A DNA stretch of 64,000 nucleotides, taken from the NCBI GenBank assembly GCA_033065855.1, contig JAVXUO010002397.1, positions 124,001-188,000 of the forward strand. The letters are read 5' to 3'. The DNA is from Escallonia rubra (lineage: Eukaryota; Streptophyta; Magnoliopsida; Escalloniales; Escalloniaceae). Below are positions 24,468 through 35,359 of the stretch, one piece after another. The notes under the pieces are model-generated. The model saw only the letters and a list, made by a program, of their open reading frames with translations. It did not search any database and was not told the DNA's origin. The position numbers and the translations under genes were made by a program. Numbering within the stretch: the first letter of the stretch is position 1; each line of letters begins with the position of its first letter.

Positions 24468-25002
24468 TAGGACTGTATACGAACTGAGTTTGAATCGAAC
24501 AGAGGTATGTTTAAACTTGTTTGTTTAGTTTTAGGTCATGTTCGTGTTCGTTTAATCTTCAAAATTTTGTTTGAACTTGTTCGCGGTTTCTATCACAAAA
24601 CTCGTGTTTGGCTCGAGTTTGTTCGCTTATTTATACGAGCCGAATTCAAACTTGAAAACTCGTGTTCTCGTTCAAAACATTTATTTCCAAACCAGGACTA
24701 CACCTTACTTGATCCAATTGTCTAACTGATTTTAGGACTTTCAAGTTTAAACTAATTTATACTATAATTAAGTTATATGACTTTTGGGTTTGGAACATAT
24801 TATAATTAAGTTGTTATGCAGACGAGCTGTTCACGAACATATTCATGAACACTTTAGAATGTTCATGATCGGCTCGTTTAATAAACGAGCTCTACTATTT
24901 TGTTCATGTTCGGTTCGTATATTATACAAACGAACATGAACGAGTTCTTTGGGGAACGAACTACGAGCAGTTCATGAACAATTCGGTTCATTTGCAACCC
25001 TA
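24468..25002. mobile_element. hAT-like MITE, 535 bp, with 8-bp TSD
   Basis: The left terminus TAGGACTGTATACGAACTGA and the reverse-complemented right terminus TAGGGTTGCAAATGAACCGA are imperfect inverted repeats. Flanking octamers CATACAAG (24460-24467) and CCTACAAG (25003-25010) match at 7 of 8. TAGGG-type ends with an 8-bp duplication indicate the hAT superfamily. The interior is rich in GTTCATG, CGAACATGAACGAG and CGAGCC motifs in both orientations and encodes nothing recognisable. Confidence 0.75.
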
Positions 25003-25010
25003 CCTACAAG

Positions 25011-28000
25011 CAAAGCAATGTGGTATTCAGTTTTGTCTAATAGATTCTCAACTTCAACCCCAACCTCAACCTCAAACATAAAAGAGGCATATACACATGA
25101 ACATATCATAAACAAAAAGAAACATAAATAGATAAAAATACGTAGTGTCTTTTGCTTTCCGATATGATAAAGGTGTTAAACATGAATGATTTGACAGTGT
25201 ACGACCTATGATACATCTTCCTTGATTCGATTCATTGCTGTTACTTATGATCCTTAGTGGTGTTTTGCCATAGCAGCCTTTTGTTTTCGTAGCTACTTTC
25301 CTTTTGGATGAGATTTTCGTCCAAATTGTTGTGAATTATTTTTCATCGTTGTTCTAACTTCTGTTGTAAACTATATTGTATTTAACAAGTCGTCATGACT
25401 ATACAAAAGAAGTACTACAGTATTTTACAGACATGAAAGCTAAGCATTGTCTATGTTTACAAGATTAGATCAAAATGCATCTAGTCCGTGATACCATGTC
25501 AAAGAGACTTCCGATCTATCCTTGCAAGCAAAAATGGTAAGTTCAACAATTTCATTCAACAGCTGTTTGCTTCTTACTATTATCCGACAGTAGTGAAAAT
25601 ATGTACTGGCCAAAGAGATATCATATATGATTGGTGTCACTACTGCACTAAACTTCTCAAGTCCTTTCATCTGTGCAAGCAAACGTTCAGAATTAATATA
25701 AATTCTAATATATTCCAAACGATACTGTTTTGTCCACTGTAGTGTTTTAAACATTGCAGAGCTTGTGAAGTGAAAAGATCTTGAGTATAATAAGAAAATG
25801 CACATGAGCCCAAGTGATTTCCTAGAGGTTTTGATATATGAATGCCCAAGCCTGACTATTGTCTTTGCTGCCGGAAATAAGACCATGTATAAACAAAACA
25901 TGTCAATTGACATGGACATAAGCACGAGTTCGAATGGAGGTTGTACGATACTTTAGAGTAGAAAGTTGGGGTTGGCGGATTCCTTTGACTTCCCAGCCCC
26001 GTATGTCTTACTGAGATTACGAATAAGGCTTTTCACGTAGTTTGTACACGAGCTTGTGCTTCAAGATGATGATCATCAGATCAAAGACGGTACCTATAAA
26101 TGTAACTTAACTTTTAAGTAACTATATTTGTCAAAGTGCAATAAAGAGAGTTGTGGCTGCTTTGGATCTTCGTTTGGTGGGATATCTCTGTATTGCCACA
26201 TACATATCCTAGGCTTATCAGATTCGTTTGCTTTTACTACCACTAAACTATTCGTGCAAAGGGTAGAATCTAATCACAGGGTCACCTCAGTTAACCGAAA
26301 AGAACTTGACAGAAAGTTAGTCCGGATAAGGGAATCTCTGAAGAATTAGCTCTTTAAACAACTCGTCTCTTGTAGTTTTAATTAAAGTGAACTCTTGCAA
26401 AATTACTTCAAGATGGTAATCTTCTCAAGCCCTCAATGTACGCATAATTGAAGAAAAAATTAGGTGATTTGTCGATCATTTAAGACCGTTAAATGTATAG
26501 TTTAATTTTTTTTTTTTTCATCATGTAGTCCCTCCTTCTATAGCAGCAGTTCCGTTTCATAAAACAATTTTATAATCAGAACCAGTAATCCAAAAGTAAT
26601 GGTCCAAACCATGTAACATTATTGATGAAACTTTTATGACACCGGTCGCCCTCCGTCTCCATTTCATTTGCTTTCTCATCTTCATTCAACTATCAAACGA
26701 CACGTAAATATGACATTGAACCCAGTGGTGTCACTGCGCCAGCAAAAGTTCTTCAACTTGAACTGAATTATAAAGTTGTTAGCTTGTCAATTTAGTCCTT
26801 TAACGGAAGTCTCACAGCCAATTATAACGACCCATAATTAGTTACAAGAAACAGAGCCTTATAACATTAAGTATGGGTGAAGCTTCCGCTTAATCCCAAT
26901 AACCCTTTTTGCCTCTTCATTTTCTCTAGCTAGCTGAGCAATACTTTGCTCAAGTTTGATACAAAAGAGCATCAAACTGAATAAGGTCTTAAGCATGAAA
27001 ACTTAACTGAATACCCTTAAATGTCTATTTCCATGTCATGTTATATTTTTTATACTTTTATTCGTTGCTAAAAAAATTATATTATATCTTTAATGTAAGT
27101 ACTTTTCAACAACGAAAAGACGGTATCAAACAACAGTCCCCAAATTCCTTGGTCTATTTCAAATGAGACTTAATTAAATACACGTTCGGCTTATAGAAGC
27201 ATCTAGTGACCCATTCATTCAATTGATGCTTTTATAATCCCATTGGGTTGATCTTGAAACCTTTTGATTCTTGTATCAGTTGGGGGAGACACGGCGCAGT
27301 GATGGCGGCACAGAGATGCTGGTGAGACAACAAATTTGAGTGGTGGTGGCTGTTGTGCACGTGATGGCGAGCGACTGGTTGGTGGTGGTGGGTGCAGCTA
27401 TACGACAGTAGACTCGTGGTGGTTGCAGTTGCCGTTGCCTTATGGTGGAGGCTATTTTTAATATTGTTGTTAATATGATGGTTTGGTATGGTCGTGATTT
27501 TTAATGTGACTGTGGTGATAATCAATTAGGATTCAAGTGGACGAGAGAGTTAAAAGAATTAGGAGAAGGGTCATTAATAGGTTAATGGGTGAAAGTACCC
27601 ATTTAAGGCATGGCTCGGTATATCCACAACTAAATGGGTTTAAGTACGTCAGCTATACAACCTATCTAATCCTTACCCAAACCCGATCCACCCATCCATT
27701 TTGCCACCCCTATTACGGATATTCCGTATGATCCGTACTGTATTTCCTCTTCGACTTGTCTCACATTTGTGGCAGCGATCTGTCTTAGTAACAAGAAAGT
27801 GATATAACCTCCATTAGGAAATGTAATCCGTATCTTCCATTTCAAGGCTTTTATGCTTCGACCTCATCCTAATGAAGGTCATAAAAGTAGTGATATTTTA
27901 GTTACTAAACTTTCATTATGTCTCGTTAAAGAAAGCCATACAATTGGCTTGTTGAATATCAAGAAAAATCGACGAGGGTAAGTATAATCCACCGAATTCT

Positions 28001-28437
28001 TTTTTAGGTACACTCAAATCTTTTAGGTGACGTGGCCCTTGATAACGTTGCGATTTACAGTTTCAGTCGCTTACGAAGCAAAAATTGACCTACTATTTGT
28101 CCATAGATTGTAACGCACCCCTTTTGTCTTAGCAAAGATTCAAAAAGCCTCTTGTTCGTAAAAAAAAGGAGTGCGAATTAGTGAGACTCTATCGGTAACT
28201 ATTTACTCTCGAGTTCACTCATATAACTCAACTTTCATCGTTTAAGATATTTTCCTTCTATTCATGTAGCTAGGGTTGATAGCGAGATATTATTTCGTCC
28301 GTACATTATTTGAAGCAAGTTTCACTGATTGCAAATACATGAACGAGAACCAAATTAAAGGGCGAAATTCTTAAGAGTCTCTTTCCATACATGTCAATGG
28401 TGAGAACCGTGGTATTACAAGCCAAAGATTCACGACT
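25011..28437. other. Intergenic, no supported gene
   Basis: The 151-aa minus frame at 25470-25925 has hydrophobic stretches but no recognised domain or splice context. A GGT/CAC-rich stretch at about 27330-27450 yields His-rich frames only by composition. Confidence 0.4.
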
Positions 28438-28880
28438 TAGGCTCTGTTTGACAACATATATTTTTTTTTTCAGTTTTCAAAAAAAAGTGAGTGTTTGATA
28501 ACTGAGTTTTTTTTTTTTTTGATGGTTTGCGGTGGTGGTGGTGGGGCATGGCGGTGGTCGCTGGAGGTGGCTGCCGGCCGGCGATGGTCGCCGACGGCCA
28601 GCGGTTGCTGCCGGCGGTAGCCGCCGGAGGTTGCCGCCGGCGGTGGTGGTCGAAGTTGGCCGCCAGCAACCGCCGGTGGTGGTGGCCGAAGGTGGCCGCA
28701 GGCCGGCGGTGGGAGTGTGGTGGTGGTGCTCTAAAAAAAAAAACTCATGTTTAGAGTTTTTTTTTTTCTTCAGTTTAAAAATTGGTTTTTTTAACTGAAG
28801 AAGAAAAAAAAAATGATTACCAAACGCAACTTTTTTTTCCAATTTTCAAAACTGGAAAAACAGTTGTGTCGAACAAGACC
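28438..28880. mobile_element. Candidate MITE with a GC-rich core
   Basis: The left end TAGGCTCTGTTTGACA and the reverse-complemented right end TGGTCTTGTTCGACA are inverted repeats followed by T-rich arms with CAGTTTTC. Inside, 28525-28735 is a strikingly GC-rich GGTGGT/GCCGGCGG tract open in several frames on both strands. The ends look hAT- or Harbinger-like, but no convincing target-site duplication was found. Confidence 0.5.
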
Positions 28881-29105
28881 ACTTCTGACTTCAACCCAAA
28901 AGTAATGAGAATGAGAGAAACAGAGAAAATTGAGGGTAAATATTGCCAAAGACCAAGACTTCCAAGCCATTTGACAAAGAAATTAGTAACCTGCTGATCC
29001 CTAGCTCTAAAGTCAGGAGAGGAAAGACCCAAGAAGCTTCCCTTTCCTGCTAAACCAGTTGGCCATAACAGCGACGGACCACTAAGAGGAACTTCTGAGT
29101 GATCT

Positions 29106-29190
29106 ATAATCATTGTACGTTGATTAAAAAATATATATAATCAGTGTACGTTGATTAAAATATATATATATAATCATTGTACGTTGAATG
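29106..29190 (+). repeat. Three tandem copies of a roughly 33-bp unit
   Basis: TAATCA(T/G)TGTACGTTGA occurs three times, separated by TTAAAA(A)TATATATA spacers. Confidence 0.8.
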
Positions 29191-29199
29191 CAGATTTTT

Positions 29200-30105
29200 G
29201 TTTGCCTCCCGAGAAAAAGAAAGGACGAAGTGTTGCTGCTGTTTAGAAACATATATATATGTTCACGTCTGGCCAAGGCTTGCCTGACTAAACCGCAGTC
29301 GTCTCTTCGAGGAGCGGAACGAGTTTAATGTCACGTCTAATTTTAATTCGCTTTTACCTCACAAATTTGAGACAAGCGTACATAGAGCTTTATGTGAAAG
29401 TCGAGTGTATTCTCGCAGCTCCGCTTTACACCCAATCACCTAGAAGTGAATCTCGAAAATTTAATGCACCGATTAAAACTTGCACCGAGTAATTTGGAAC
29501 GACTTGACCAATTAGCAAATCACGATGTAGGGTAAGCCGTACGAGGGTCACAAAAGCCCCATTTTTTCATAAAGTAAGGGACGACAACAATGTTTCTTTT
29601 ATTAGAAGAGATTGAAGTCTTGGTCAAGGTGTCAACATCTTAGCTTAGTTGTTAAAGCTAATTAGACCAAGCTGCTAGACAAATTCCTGGACCTCACTTT
29701 TAGTACTGGCCAACACACACACACACACACACAGAGAGTCTATCAATCTACAAGTGCATGGTTCTTCCATTAACATGTAAAAATTGGGATCTCTACCTGG
29801 AAAATGTTCAATCAATGTAAGAACCAAACCATGTGATCGGCTAGTCGCTGTTGAGCTCTATGTTCCCTACCACCATGGAAGTGTGCACATGCTTATTGAT
29901 TTCTTTGCTAGGTACGTGACTCTCATTACATTTGTGGCCCTCTTTGCTCATTCATCTTCAACTTGTTCCAACCAATTTATAGCTATTAAAACTTGGAACA
30001 AATAAACAGAGGAGAAAGCTTTGCATGGATTATGGGACATTGAAGTATATTTGAGAAATGAGTTACTTTTCGGGTGATGATAATAATAATAATAATGTAA
30101 TAAAT
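29200..30105. other. Intergenic with an (AC)n microsatellite
   Basis: (AC)n at about 29712-29732 followed by AGAGAG. No gene is supported. Confidence 0.45.
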
Positions 30106-30107
30106 TT

Positions 30108-30185
30108 GGACCACCTAGCTCCGGCATAGCTTGCTTGGACCACCTAGCTCCGGCATAGCTTGCTTGTCTTCCCCCCCCCCCCCCC
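30108..30185 (+). repeat. 29-bp tandem duplication followed by a C15 run
   Basis: TTGGACCACCTAGCTCCGG plus CATAGCTTGC is present twice back to back, then TTGTCTT and an unbroken run of about 15 C (30171-30185). Confidence 0.85.
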
Positions 30186-31990
30186 TTCAGACTTATTTTC
30201 GTCGCAAGAATATACAACCAATAGAAGGTTTAGTAGATTGATTCTGAGATGGTCAAACTTGATTCGATCTAGGTTGTTAGGTGTTCGATAAACATGCAAA
30301 GCTAATTAAATAATCTCTCAGAGGCTAAAAAACTCATTAAATCATAATCCAAGAATATAGTAACTATAGATTAATCTTTTTCATAAACATGTTTAATTTG
30401 ACCAAGTGAAGTACCATAATATGGCTATTAGTTATAAAGATTTTTAGCATCTTTTATTCGAATGCTGATTTTTGATCATTTTACTACATTGAAACTGCTT
30501 TTAGTACTTTTTATCCAAGCACCCTCTATAACTTAAAAATACATGCTAAAAATAACTTTAAACTTATTAAAAGAATTAGTTAAGATTTAATTTAAAATTT
30601 GCTTTCGAGCATTAATCTCACACAGACTCTAAGAGGACATTTGTCAATCTAAATTTCAATTCCATGAAAACTAGAACCTAATAATCATTGAAGGCAGTCT
30701 ATTTTTCCTGATTATAGTGTTGTCTGTCTAATTATTTGAGGAACATTTCCATATGATGCAATTGAGAGAGGCAATGGCAGAGGTGTACGTAACAACCACT
30801 GGGCTGACCCTCGGCTGCTCATAATTCATGGCCCACCGGCGAACTGTCGGTGGTCTGGTCTCCCAGCGGCCAATTATTTTTCCGTTGCTTTGTCAGTTTC
30901 GAACGATTCACGCTGTGTTCGACAGTTCTCAAAGTATTTACGAGACAACAAAAACCGTAACTTAATGTGTTTAACTTTGAAATACTCTTGCATTTATCTC
31001 CAACATATTTTTTTCTTGTGTTGGATCACAATCAATGATAAAGAGAAGAAGGGATCGTAAACTGGCCATAAATGCGAGCCAAGCTATCATTGGAATTCCG
31101 GTGTACTTCGGAAAAGTCTTATGTCCGGATACTTAGATAATAATTCTGGGACTATGCTTTAAGGTATCGTACTTTTTGCAACTTATGTTGAACAATGCCA
31201 TTTTGCGAAAGTGCCGTAGCCTCATATTCTTATTGGCACCAAATTAGTTTGGTGCGATTAGGACCAAAAAGCTTAAAAATGTCGCTAAAGATACTTAGAT
31301 TACGTAATCTTATCCTTTAATGTCATTTATCTCGATCGTTGTTAAAGTAACAGCCGTACAAATGCTGGTAATGACATTGTTGACGAGAGGTGCCCTCTAG
31401 TATATTCACTTTAGTGACACTCTTAATTTTGTGCGGCATTTCTAAGGCCATATGACACATTCAAAATGATGTTTATTGTCAATAGCACCAACACAAAACT
31501 AGTTGGTCGCCAATATTTTTTTTTTGGTGTCAATGACACCAATCTGTTTGTCGCCAAGATTTTCCGTTGTAACAATCAAATGGCCTTTTATCCTTTTCAA
31601 TTTTCCTAAGTAGACTCGAAGTAGATGCACAATCGTGAGGACAACTAAAGTAGTGTTTGTAGCTAAAGATTTCGTAGCGCCCAATTTCTTATTAAATGCA
31701 AAAGAGGAAAAATGCTTTCTAGCAGTACATATTAACTTTTTCGTCGCTAAGTACTTGTTTCTCTCTTCGTCCTACAATGGAGGCGTCCAGAATTCATAGC
31801 GTGTGACTATTGCACTTGCATCTCCTAAACACTTATCAAGAAGTCATTGTGGGTGGCATCTTGCTTTTTTAAATACGCAACAACATTCACTAACGACCGG
31901 TAACTAACCTCGAAAACATCCGGGTATAGTTCATCTTATACCTTCTCGACCACTAAACTGACTTTACTACGGATTCTCTCTAGCTCTTCA
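30186..31990. other. Intergenic; dispersed GTCGC(T/C)AA motifs, possibly decayed transposon
   Basis: Between about 31270 and 31760, motifs of the type TGTCGCTAAA, TTGTCGCCAA, GTAGCGCC and TTCGTCGCTAA recur in both orientations. This resembles subterminal repeats of plant CACTA or Mutator elements. No termini or transposase could be defined. Confidence 0.35.
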
Positions 31991-31994
31991 GTAC

Positions 31995-32112
31995 CACTTC
32001 TTTGAAGTAAGCCTTAATGATGAAGAATATGGTTCTGTTAGGGCAGAGAGCTCTTTAATACTTTGTTTTCTCACTTCTTTGAAGTAAGCCTTAATGATGA
32101 AGAATATGGTCC
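31995..32112 (+). repeat. Direct duplication, about 40 bp with 75-bp period
   Basis: CACTTCTTTGAAGTAAGCCT plus TAATGATGAAGAATATGGT occurs at about 31995 and again at about 32071, essentially identical, so a 75-bp segment was tandemly duplicated recently. Confidence 0.8.
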
Positions 32113-35100
32113 ATACCGTAGCTGAAATCCATGAGGAAGGGGGTGTCCCAATGGTCAAATTACCTCTCATGAACAGCTGTTTATGATATCAGCTGAGTCT
32201 TGGCTTTGAGTCCATTAAAATAGAATATGGGGTATGCCTTCTCTTTAACAAATAAAGATGGTATTCTTCTGGGACGGGGGCAAATTAAAGATAAATAAAA
32301 AGGCATGTCAGAACCCAGAAACATAGGTCTTTCTTAGTATAAAATATGGACCAACAGTTCTGCATTAGAGTGAGCAGTTGATGTCTTCACATTTTTTATA
32401 TCACAAAAATACATCATAAGGTGTAATCTAAACAAACATATGGTGGCGTAAAAATAGACAATTTTTTTTCCAGTAATATCACTAGTCAAGTACTATTCAG
32501 TCTTCGTTCAAGTAAAAAAGAGATGCCAGCTAGAATTTGTTCGCATAAAGCCGTAAAAAGGGTTATAAGCACAAAAAACTGATGTTGTAAGCTTAATTAA
32601 GCATTTTCGTACACATGTTAGCTTAGACGGTATCAACATTTTTACTTGTCAAGACCCTGAACTTTCTTTTTTGAAAGTTCAAGACCTTGAGTTTAACTCC
32701 GAAAACTTGCATTTTACTTTGTTTAAGCCACTAAAATTCTTTGGCATGGTGCAATCAACAAATAGGAATACAACGACAAAAATACGTGAATAGTGTTGGT
32801 GGAAGCAGTAGCGATAACCGATAAGGGAGGGCCTTGGCATGGGCTCGAGCACACGGCTATTCCGAGATAGAAGTCCGAACATATTGTCTATCAGTGGCGA
32901 GGAAGTTGGACTCAGTCGATTTGTGGCGAGGCTATTTGCACTCTGTATCACTAGACATTAAGAATCATAAAAGTAAATTATTAAACAGGTATCCAGGCAT
33001 CGGGCGGGCAAAACCCAGGAAGAAAAGGTGTGGTAATTCGATGTAAAAAAGAATGCAGTATGGATTTCTTCCTCTTGGGGGAATCTCATTGCTATTACTC
33101 AAACACATCCAACCAGCGCTTAAGCAACAAAGGTCCCCCCCCCCAAAGGGGGAGGACATTCCCATTTGAGTTAAGGAATGCCATTCCACAGTCCACACAC
33201 ACAGACAGAGAGAACCCACCAGCGCTTTCTAAATCAGCTGCGGATCACCGCCATCTTGGTCGGCACAATGTACTGTATTAAGACAAGTGTCAGAATAATT
33301 TGCCAATTTGGCAGCTACCAAAATCCCCATAGGCTGGCCATGACAACACTGGTCCCTTTAGAATCCGAGGTCACCTTCTTCGAAAAAGAAATTGGTTCTT
33401 TTTACCAGATTTTAGACTCGAGGATCGATGCTTTTCTCAATTAAGTGAAATCTTCACTTTTCCATTGCTTTTGCCCCCCTTAAAAGTTCACTTTCATGTG
33501 CCACTTTTAGATGAAGAAATGCTAATCCAATTAAGAAATGCCAATGTAAACAAGAACCGGAACTTTACGAGCTTACCACCCCCATGAAGCATAGAGCTTC
33601 AAGAAGAAAGAAGCCACTTTGCATGACAAAAGATACCTATGGCAAAAGGATATTGAAATGATTGGAAGATGGGTCCCAAAAAAAATGGGAATTTAAGCTT
33701 TCTATGTTTGTTATCAAAAAGTTATTCAACGTGACTCAATTTTCTTCGGCCTGACTTTGGGTGCAAAAAATTGGAGAAGCCCTCCCGCGTTGGTCTTCTT
33801 ATATTCATAATGTAAGACTCAAATTGAGTACACGTAAGGAGTGAGATTGGTTCTTATACCTGACAGACTTCTCCTTTTTTTTAGCATACTTTTGAATTGA
33901 AAATCAGACTTTAACACGATAGCAAAGGTTGGCCCTACTCGTGCCTTATGGCCTTCAGGTAGCAACCGGTCGGCTTTACATGGCTCGAGACTTGTGATCA
34001 ATCACCTATTATTTCACGTTATGCACGAGGACGTGTTCTTAATGTCATACATTGACTATACACGAGGATTGAGACTGATTCTTTTCTTCTCTTGAGTATA
34101 CTTTTAGGTTGGACATCAAGCTTTAATACTTATTACAATTCTAAAAGTCTATCATTTTGAAAACGATGTATCTATCTATGACATAAAATGAATAATCCTA
34201 TGATCCAATTGGGGTCCTAAAACGTTCTTTTTCATAGATAAAGAAAGTTGAACCAATTTGTTGCTCATATGATCCTTTTCTCGATTCTAACACGTTATTT
34301 AAGGCTACCTATGCCCACTTCAACTACTGACGACTAAAGTTGCGAACTCTGGGACTTGATTTGAAGAGCTGCACTCTTCGTTTAGGAAGTTAACTCCAAG
34401 ATAGTGAAACTTGTTGAAGGCAACGAAAAGAGGAAAAAGGTACTGTGATATTAGCACTTTGATTGTCCAACAGGAAGAGAAGGGCCGAGAATTGCCCAAA
34501 GATTGACTGACATCAGGATTCAAATCCATCATTTCCTCCCAAAGTTGGACTGGATTCGGTGGGTACGAACTGTTTGGCGAAGTGGGAATACTTAAAGGAC
34601 AAAGTTAGGACTCTTTCCGAAAAAGATTTCCATTGCAACTATTTTCAGCTTCAAGAATTTCGTTTAGCATAATAATTTCCCCGATAGTTAATTGGCATCC
34701 TAAAAAATCAGGAACCGACTTGAAGAAAGAACGTTTATTTTCATACCCTCGTATATGTGTTGGCATTTGATTGTGTCGCTCAAAAGTAAATAATTCATAG
34801 TTAATAAGTTTTTCTAGCGATAAAATGATTAGACATACGTCAAAGCATGAAAATAGACTATCTTAGCGAGTCAATAGAGACATGTTTCGTCCAAAGCAGA
34901 AAATAGTGCAAAAGGATTTTGCGAGTTGTGACAAAAGATGATGCAGACAGTAAAGGGCTCAGCAAAAACACCGAGAAAATATCAAAATCACGTATACACC
35001 ATTGACCTCCTCGTATCAGAGTCTATTATCGCATCACGGATCAAATAAGGATAACGATAGGCATTATCGTGATGGTATGTAGACAACGTCCATACATCGG

Positions 35101-35290
35101 ACTCGTAAAGTATACGAGATCGTACGATTGTAACACACTTCCATTTGCCCGAACAAGATAAAAAGAACATAAATCCCTCCTCAATCCATCAACCTTGAAG
35201 TCTAGTGGGCAGAGAGAGGCCTACGTTGCTCACAGTAGAGGACAGCTAATCGTCTCGACACAGACTTCGCACCCACCTCTCTCTCTCGGC
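32113..35290. other. Intergenic, no supported gene
   Basis: Contains a C10/G5 inverted tract near 33135-33152, a CACACACAGACAGAGAG stretch at about 33193, and two distantly similar segments at about 33825-33935 and 34045-34140. Short frames at 32834-33444 lack recognised domains. Confidence 0.4.
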
Positions 35291-35294
35291 CACG

Positions 35295-35302
35295 TATAAA
35301 AT
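35295..35302 (+). promoter_or_regulatory. TATA box of the pectinesterase gene
   Basis: TATAAAAT, 58 bp upstream of the ATG's last flanking base and preceded by a CT-rich stretch (CTCTCTCTCGG). The position fits a short, pyrimidine-rich 5' UTR. Confidence 0.6.
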
Positions 35303-35359
35303 CAAACTCCCCCTCACTCCCCTTCCTCACTATCTTTCTACAACAAAAAGAAAAAAAAA

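Noticed and set aside
25470..25925. 151-aa minus-strand open frame with hydrophobic segments
   Set aside because: No recognised domain, no splice context, and the opposite strand is also open. It looks like a chance frame in AT-rich DNA.
27232..27525. His/Thr-rich 97-aa minus frame
   Set aside because: Driven by a GGTGGT-rich stretch; no domain.
28477..28842. His/Pro/Ala-rich and Trp/Gly-rich frames on both strands
   Set aside because: Produced by the GGTGGT/GCCGGC low-complexity core; open in several frames at once, so not coding evidence.
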